DNA of 64,000 nucleotides, taken from NCBI GenBank assembly GCA_033439265.1, contig JAVTVX010000012.1, forward strand, positions 2,531,001-2,595,000, in the 5' to 3' direction. Numbering within the stretch: position 1 is the first letter of the stretch; each line of letters begins with the position of its first letter. The translations under genes and the position numbers were made by a program. The notes beneath the pieces were generated by a model that searched no databases, had not been told where the DNA came from, and was given only the letters and a program-made list of their open reading frames with translations. Source of the stretch: Dillenia suffruticosa (taxonomy: Eukaryota > Streptophyta > Magnoliopsida > Dilleniales > Dilleniaceae). This document shows positions 55,060-64,000 of the stretch, piece by piece.

Positions 55060-56954
55060 ATTTTTGTGTTATTTTGTGCCATGTGAATTTGGGTTTCGCT
55101 TGATTTTGCTAGGTGGACCATGTAGCTGTTTTCCAATGGTGCGTGGGCTTAAAATGTGCGGTGAACTTTGGATACCCTACAAGTTGTAAGGCAGTTTGCA
55201 ACTAGCCACCGGGTCTGAGTATATTTATACTCAATCCGAACAAAGCACGCCAGGCAAATGTGAACAGTGATGCTCGCTTTGGAATCTCCTAGCTACTAGA
55301 GCGTTCTAAATCATGCAATTTTGATAATATTTTTAGATTAAAAAAGAAGAATTATAAATACTAAACTGTCACAATTTGTGCGTTATATTATGCAGTTTTG
55401 ATAATATAATTATAAACAAATTGAACTATAATTTTATAAACCATAAACGTCTCAATGAATATTTTCTTAAATATTATATTTTGAAATCAAAATTATAGAA
55501 ATATTAATATTTTTTATTTGAATCCGAAAATAATGAAATCGATTTTTTAAACCAATTTTCATAAAATCAAATCGCTAATTAAAAGTTGTCCAAAAGTGAA
55601 GTTAATACCTCAAAAATCAACTTTGAAATTGATTTTTCCGAAATCACTTTGAAGTGGTTCAAAAACCTAGATTAATCAACTTCCAATCTCACTTTCTCTA
55701 TCTCGCTCTCTCTCTCTTTCCTATTAAGTGCCTTCTCCCTCTCTTTCTCTCTCTCCCATATTGAAAATAGGCTCTACAACTTCATATCTCACTTTCTCTC
55801 AACAACAAGCAGAAAACCTCTAACCTCTTGAGTAAGGAAAGTCTCCGGTCATAAATTGGAGGATCTGTTTGTTTCTTCTCCGCCTCTCAAGGATCGTAAC
55901 TCTTAAGAATTTAGGAGAAAGTAGAGATTTGAGTGAGCGATTAATGGCGGAGGCATTCCGTTATAACGGCAGTGGATGAAAATCATTCACGCCGATGTCA
56001 GCGACGTTGAGGAGTTGGTTGCCGTTACAACCATGAAGACCTGTGCTTCTCACCAAACCTTGGTGAACAACTGTGAAATCGACAAGCTTCCCCATTACTC
56101 TACGGACAATTATGTGATATTGATTATACAAAATATAATATATTTTTTTCACCGATGAAAAAATAAATAATTAATTCACTTCTTAATTCTTTTTCATATA
56201 TTAAAAAAAAATGCAAGATTCCCAAAAAGGAGAAAAGTGGCATTTAATTTCTTTTTTGAAATGATAAATTTATATAAAGTTGATACCTTAAAATTCGATT
56301 TCGAAAATGATTTTTGAAAAATTGATTTCAAACTTATTTTTGTTATTTTTGAATAGTTTTCGGACAACGTTTCAAAGCCAATTTCTTAAAAATCGATTTC
56401 ACTATTTTCATAACTTAAATAAAAATATATACTTTTATAATTTTGATCTCAAAATCTAATATTCAGACAAATTGATATATTGATAAAAATTTCAATATAC
56501 GTTTCAAAGCCAAAATTGATATGAATATGAAAAATAGATGAATATGATTCTAATACGATATTGGAAATATTAGAAATAATATAAAAACATTAAATATAAT
56601 ATTCTATTATCTTTTTTGAATCATTACAATTAATTGAATTTATATAAAAAAATTTATTATCACAAATATAAATATATAAATATAAAAATATATAAATATA
56701 AAAATAAAGAAACGTAAATACATGTCTGAATTGAATCAATAAAAATCAAAATAATTAATTGATTTGATTTTGATATATAATAAATTTTTACACGTTTCTT
56801 AAATTTAATTTAGTAAAATAAAAATCATTTAAATTTGAAATAATACGTAAATTTAGGATCCAATGAGCTTTCTCTAACTAAGTCGAGATAGCCTAATGGT
56901 CTTAGTTGTCGGATTAAGATTTTCATTTCAAATTTCTATATGTAGGTTCAAAAC
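55060..56954. other. Spacer between ADH copies 1 and 2
   Basis: Contains segments that recur after ADH copy 2. One is 55070-55330 (TGTGAATTTGGGTTT and ATACCCTACAAGTTGTAAGG blocks). The other is 55660-56120, a CT-rich stretch followed by a GC-richer piece with GGCGGAGGCATTCC and ATGAAGACCTGTGCTT. The second piece looks like the 5' end of a former gene, but no open frame is long enough to name it. The rest is AT-rich. Confidence 0.55.
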
Positions 56955-56970
56955 TGCTGTTCAACCTTCT

Positions 56971-57000
56971 TGATCTTAGCCAAAAGGCCGAGAAAGGTAT
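56971..57000 (-). pseudogene. 30-nt U2 snRNA 5' fragment with 17-bp TSD
   Basis: On the - strand the insert reads ATACCTTTCTCGGCC then TTTTGGCTAAGATCA, identical to nucleotides 1-30 of U2 snRNA as I know it. It is flanked by direct repeats CTGCTGTTCAACCTTCT at 56954-56970 and 57001-57017. The paralogous site before ADH copy 3 (about 62838-62860) has a single copy of the flank and no insert. No poly(A) tail is present. Confidence 0.9.
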
Positions 57001-57017
57001 CTGCTGTTCAACCTTCT

Positions 57018-57774
57018 ATGTATTAGCCTAGTGGACTTAGTTACGAGATAAGATTTTCTTTTCACATTTCTATATATAGATTTAAAATTACAGTTCAACT
57101 TTCTATATATTTCACAAAACCATCCCTAGGATTTTAGATGCTATATAAAGCTCTCTTTCAAATTCAAATGTATTTTATTATACTATATTAAATTTAAGAG
57201 AATATTAAAAAATATATTATATTTTAAAATTAAATTAATAATTAATTTGATTTTGATATATATTTGAATATCTTTCTGTCTATATTTATATATATATAAT
57301 AATTCTTTTTATATTTATCATTTTTTATATAAATTTAGCTAATTATAATAATTTATAGAATCAATGTATTATTAGAATATCATATTATTATTATCCATCA
57401 TTTTTTAACAGGGTATTAAAGTTATTTTCCAATTTCTTTCAATATGTTATATTTTTATCTGTGTTCAACTCCCTTTCTCCAAAAAAAAAAAGAAAAAAAA
57501 AACCAGGGAAGGGGAACAGAAGAATCAAAGTCGCCGCAGGTTGCTGCCATCAAGCCGCACACCACTCCCTAAAACTGCTTGGTATTCTGTCGGCGGTTTT
57601 TTGAGACAACAAATCGAATGTTCATAAACATCCGAACAACCGAATCGGGTCTCTCCCTAAATTCTCACCACACTATAAATAACCACAAAGGTTTGTTCAA
57701 TTTCCTCACAACAAAGAATTGAAAAACAGTCTTTAGCAAAATCGGAAAACTAGAGAAGGACAAAAGTTTGCAAG
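57018..57774 (+). promoter_or_regulatory. Upstream region and promoter of ADH copy 2
   Basis: The distal part is AT-rich and paralogous to 51005-51540 and 62750-63250. The proximal part repeats the conserved block: CGCCGCAGGTTGCTGCC near 57533, CTCCCTAAAACTGC, CGGCGGTTTTTT and TATA box TATAAATA at 57674-57681. Confidence 0.65.
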
Positions 57775-60473
<2,699 letters not shown>

Positions 60474-61534
60474 AACATTACAAGGGCTCCCCTACCCCAG
60501 ACTTTAATATGTTTGTTTGTCTGAATTGTAAACGAGGACACAATTTTTGTATTTATCAGCTGATATAATAAAGGATGTCATTTTATCTTGGCATTCAGTT
60601 GCTCTTCGTTTATTGTGTGCCCTGTGAATTTGGGTTTTGCTTGATTTTTCCAGGTGGACTATTTTGCTGTTTTCCAAGGGTGTGTGAGCTTAAAATGTGC
60701 GGTGAACGTTGGATACCCTACAAGTTGTAAGGCAATCTGCAAATAGCCATGGGTTCCGAGTATACATATTCGGTCCGAGCAACGCATGTATGGCAAATGT
60801 GAACAGTGATGCTCTCCCCTGTGGCTTTGGAATCTCTTAGCTGCTAGTGTTATAAATCATGCAATTTTTGATAATATAATTATAGATAGATTGAGCTACT
60901 TTTTTACAAATTATAAATTATAGAAAAACATAATTATTAACATCTTTAGGTTATTTTTCTAAATATTAAATTTTAAAATCAAAATTATAAAAATAATAAT
61001 GAACTCGATTTTTTTAAAATTAGTAAACTCGATTTTTGAAAATTTGATTTTTAAAATCAATTATCAAAAAATCAATTTCAAATTGTTAACCGAAAATTGT
61101 CCAAAAAGTGAAGTTAATATCTCTTGATATCTCCAAAATTAAGTTTAATGTGGTTTAGAAACCTAGAATAATCAATCTCGGATCTCACTTTTCACGCTCT
61201 CTCTTCTATTAAAAATCGACTCTCTCTCTTCTGTCAAATGCCTATCTCGTTCTCTCTCTTATTGAAAATAGGCTCCACAGTTTCATATCTCACTTTCTCT
61301 CCCTCACTAGCAGAAAACCTCTTTAGCAAGGAAGTAGTCTCCGGTCATAAATTGAAGGATCTGGTTGTTTCTTCTCCGCCTCTCGAGGATCGGGGAAAGT
61401 GGAGATTTGAGTGAACAATTAATGGCGGAGGCATTCCTTTATAACAGCGGTGGACGAAAATCGTTCAGACCGATGTCAGTAGCGTTGAGGACTCGGTTGC
61501 CGCGACGACCATGAAGACCTGTGCTTGTCACCGA
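60474..61534. other. Spacer downstream of ADH copy 2
   Basis: Begins with the 3' UTR (AATAAA near 60567). It continues with the segments also found after copy 1: 60600-60860 and the CT-rich block 61180-61534 with GGCGGAGGCATTCC and ATGAAGACCTGTGCTT. Nothing codes. Confidence 0.6.
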
Positions 61535-61908
61535 GGGTTTTGTACTGATATAACATTATTTTTTAAAAAATTTTTTAAATCAACACCTTTCGAAAAATAT
61601 TTCTAAAACTAACATGACTTGAAATCGCGATATATAGTATTGTTTTTTATTTTTTAAACAATACCATATCGCGACTTCAAGTCACAACATGACACTGTTC
61701 ATCACGGTCTCATGTCGCGACATGGTATTATACATGTCGTGACTTGAAGTCACGACATGACACTGTTCATTGAAAAGTCATACTGTTCAATGAACAGTAA
61801 TGTCGTGATTTTAAATCAGGATATAAGTATATTAGATTTGGAAATATTTTTTGAAAAGTGTTGTTTTAAATTTTTTTTTTATTTTTAAGATTAATTCGAA
61901 ACAAAACT
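61535..61908. mobile_element. 374-bp palindrome-rich insertion with TSD
   Basis: Absent from the paralogous site at about 56050 and flanked by TTGTCACCGA (61525-61534) and TTGTCACCAA (61909-61918), a 10-bp duplication with one change. The ends are short inverted repeats, GGGTTTTGT and ACAAAACT. The interior is a set of nested inverted repeats on the theme CGTGACTTGAAGTCACG and CTGTTCAATGAACAG, so it can fold extensively. It has no coding capacity. It is best described as a non-autonomous foldback DNA element; the superfamily is not settled (9-10 bp TSD favours Mutator-like). Confidence 0.75.
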
Positions 61909-61918
61909 TTGTCACCAA

Positions 61919-62897
61919 AACTTAGTGAACATAAGTGACATGGACAACGTCGCCCATTACTGTACGGACAATTCTATGAAAATTATTATATAAAATATAA
62001 TTTTTTTCACCAATGGAAAAATAAATAATTAATTCACCTCTCAATTTTTTTTCATATATAAAAAAAAAAATTCAAGAATTCCCAAACGGGGAAAAAGTGA
62101 ATTTCACAGCTGTTTAATTTCTTTTTTGAAATTACAAATTTGTATAAAATTGATATTCTGGAAATCTACATTATTTTCGTACATTTTTTGGACAATATTT
62201 TAAAGTTAATTTTCTAAAAATTAATATCAGAAATCGATTTTTCAGGAAATTGGTTTTAATGTTTTAATGACTCACTGGCATCTCAAATTTGGAGTGAAGC
62301 ATGGTCAAGTCAAACTCAATTTTTTTTCTTCTTTCAAATAATTTATTTTTGAATTCTCTCTCTATGTGTTTATGCATGTACATATGAGTATATATATATA
62401 TAATGCCTTAATGTAATGCTTTACTTTTTGATAAAAATGAATATGAATATTAAAAATAGACGAACGTGACTCTAATACCATGTTTAAAATATTAAAAATA
62501 ATATAAAAATATTAATTCTAATATTTCATTATTACATTTGAATCATTACAATAAGTTAATTTTATATAAAAAAATATAATAATACAAATATAAAATTATA
62601 ATAATACAAATATAGAAAATAAAAATAAAGAAATCTAAATATGTATTTAAATCAAATCAATTGATATATAATATATTTTAAGATATTCTCATAAATTTTA
62701 TATCGTATAATAAAAATCATTTGAATTTAAAATAGAATATAGATCCAGAGTCTAATGAACTTTCTCCGACTAAGTTGAGATAGCCCGGTGATCTTAGTTG
62801 CCGGATTAAGGTTTTCTATTCAAATTTCTATATATAGGTTCAAAACTACTGTTTAGCCTTCTATATATTTTGTAAAACAGTCCTAGGATTTGAGGTG

Positions 62898-62940
<43 letters not shown>

Positions 62941-63260
62941 CTATTTTTCAAATTTAAGTGTATTTTATTATACTACATTAAATTTATGAAAATGTTAAAA
63001 AATATAATATATATTAAAATTAAATTAATAATTAATTTAATTTTAACTTATATTTGATTTTTTTATTTTTATATTTATATATTTGTAATAATTATTTCTA
63101 TGATTTTTTATATAAAGTTATCTTATTATAATAATTTATAGAATCAATGTTAGAATTCATATTTTCATATTATTATATTTTCCTTCATTTTTTAACATGC
63201 CATTAAAGCTATTTTCCTGTTTCTTTCGATATGAGATATTTTATCTGGGTTCACCTCGCC
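61919..63260. other. AT-rich spacer upstream of ADH copy 3
   Basis: Continues the co-duplicated segment to about 61990, then AT-rich DNA paralogous to the spacer before copy 2. A (TA)n tract lies at 62899-62935. The segment 62760-62890 is the U2-free counterpart of 56875-57130. Confidence 0.6.
62899..62935. repeat. (TA)n microsatellite
   Basis: About 37 bp of uninterrupted TA dinucleotides in the spacer upstream of ADH copy 3. Confidence 0.9.
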
Positions 63261-63536
63261 TTCTCAAAAAAAAAAAAAAAGAGGAAAGGGAAACAGAAGA
63301 ATCAAAGGCGCCGCAGGTTGCTGCCATTAAACCCCACACCACTCCCTAAAACTGCATAGTATTCTGTCGGCGGTTTTGTGAAACAACAAATCGAATGTTC
63401 CAAATTGGGTCTCTCGCTAAATCCTCATCACACTATAAATAACCACAAAGGTTTGTTCCATTTCCTCGTAACAAAGAAGAGAAAAACAAAGTCTTTAGCA
63501 AAATCGGAAAACTAGAGAAGGACAAAAGTTTGCAAG
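63261..63536 (+). promoter_or_regulatory. Promoter of ADH copy 3
   Basis: Conserved proximal block with GCGCCGCAGGTTGCTGCC near 63309, CTCCCTAAAACTGC, CGGCGGTTTTGT and TATA box TATAAATA at 63434-63441. Compared with copy 2 it lacks about 17 bp (ATAAACATCCGAACAAC) upstream of the TATA box. Confidence 0.65.
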
Positions 63537-64000
63537 ATGTCAACAACTGAGGGACAAGTCATTAAGTGCAAAGGTATTGTTCTGTCTCCTAGTACCCATG
63601 TTTTGTTTTCTTCATTTAGTATAAAACACTTGTCTTCTTGTTGGTGTTTTTGTTATTGATCTAGATTTTGCTTACTGCCATTTTTTCAAAAGAGAAATTA
63701 AAAACCGATGATGGTTAGGTCTTAGGTTTGATTTCTTCGTTCTGTTCAAATGGTTTTTCTATATGACTAGTTAATGTAAACATATTTAATGTATTGAATG
63801 TTCCCAAAATGGGGTCTCGGATAGTTGGTGATTGCAATCGTATTCACTGGATTCACTCATCAAAGTATTGCTCAAAGTCATTTGTATTCCATGCGATCGT
63901 TTAGTATTTTGAGGTTTTATTTTTAGTTTTACATTTTGTAATGATTGTGTGTATCGTCCGCAATTTGGCAGCTGCTGTAGCATGGGAAGCAGGAAAGCCT
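63537..64000 (+). CDS. ADH1: Alcohol dehydrogenase (ADH1), copy 3, cut by window end
   Basis: Exon 1 (63537-63573, MSTTEGQVIKCK) and the first 29 bases of exon 2 (from 63972, AVAWEAGKP) are present. Their sequence and that of intron 1 are almost identical to copy 2, with only a few differences in roughly 400 bp. No catalytic residue lies in the visible part, so intactness cannot be judged. The spacing of starts (5956 bp from copy 1 to 2, 5762 bp from 2 to 3) shows a regular tandem array that may continue beyond the window. Confidence 0.93.

Overview
The window is nuclear DNA of a flowering plant, almost certainly a core eudicot. The genes have many short GT-AG introns, the intergenic DNA is very AT-rich with (GA/CT)n tracts at gene starts, and the proteins match plant-only families: a NAC factor, a plant-type PI4-kinase beta, FTSHI4 and plant ADH1. 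I cannot name the species.

Layout, left to right. (1) 0.6-3.3 kb: decayed hAT transposase. (2) 4.2-5.2 kb, + strand: a 94-residue stress-type protein gene behind a promoter packed with ACGTG (ABRE/G-box) elements. (3) 6.1-10.4 kb, - strand: a NAC082/NAC103-type gene with a 38-codon upstream ORF in its leader and a 2-bp frameshift beside the start codon. (4) 10.5-14.7 kb: AT-rich spacer with a GAACCG repeat and a U2 snRNA-like fragment. (5) 14.7-33.4 kb, - strand: a complete 16-coding-exon phosphatidylinositol 4-kinase beta gene. Its introns carry LINE debris (L1 and RTE) and a 219-bp Mutator-type MITE. (6) 35.7-38.7 kb, - strand: a GH18 chitinase-like fragment, a 190-bp tandem duplication and an O-fucosyltransferase pseudogene. 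(7) 39.8-46.6 kb, + strand: a copy of FTSHI4 broken by two stops, a lost exon, a changed Walker B motif and damaged splice sites. (8) 47.3-49.7 kb, - strand: an intact class-V aminotransferase / cysteine-desulfurase-like gene. (9) 50-64 kb, + strand: a tandem array of ADH1 genes, two complete (380 aa each) and a third cut by the window end. The spacers hold co-duplicated segments, two SINEs with target-site duplications, a palindromic insertion, and a 30-nt U2 snRNA fragment flanked by a 17-bp duplication.

The NAC-PI4K beta adjacency matches, from memory, Arabidopsis At5g64060-At5g64070 and At5g09330-At5g09350, so this part is probably an old conserved block. The ADH array is a recent local expansion: paralogue comparison shows patches of near-identity consistent with gene conversion. 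I found no operon-like system and no wholly new gene family. The most useful leads are the NAC uORF with its start-codon frameshift, the U2 fragment with its paralogous empty site, and the conversion pattern in the ADH array.
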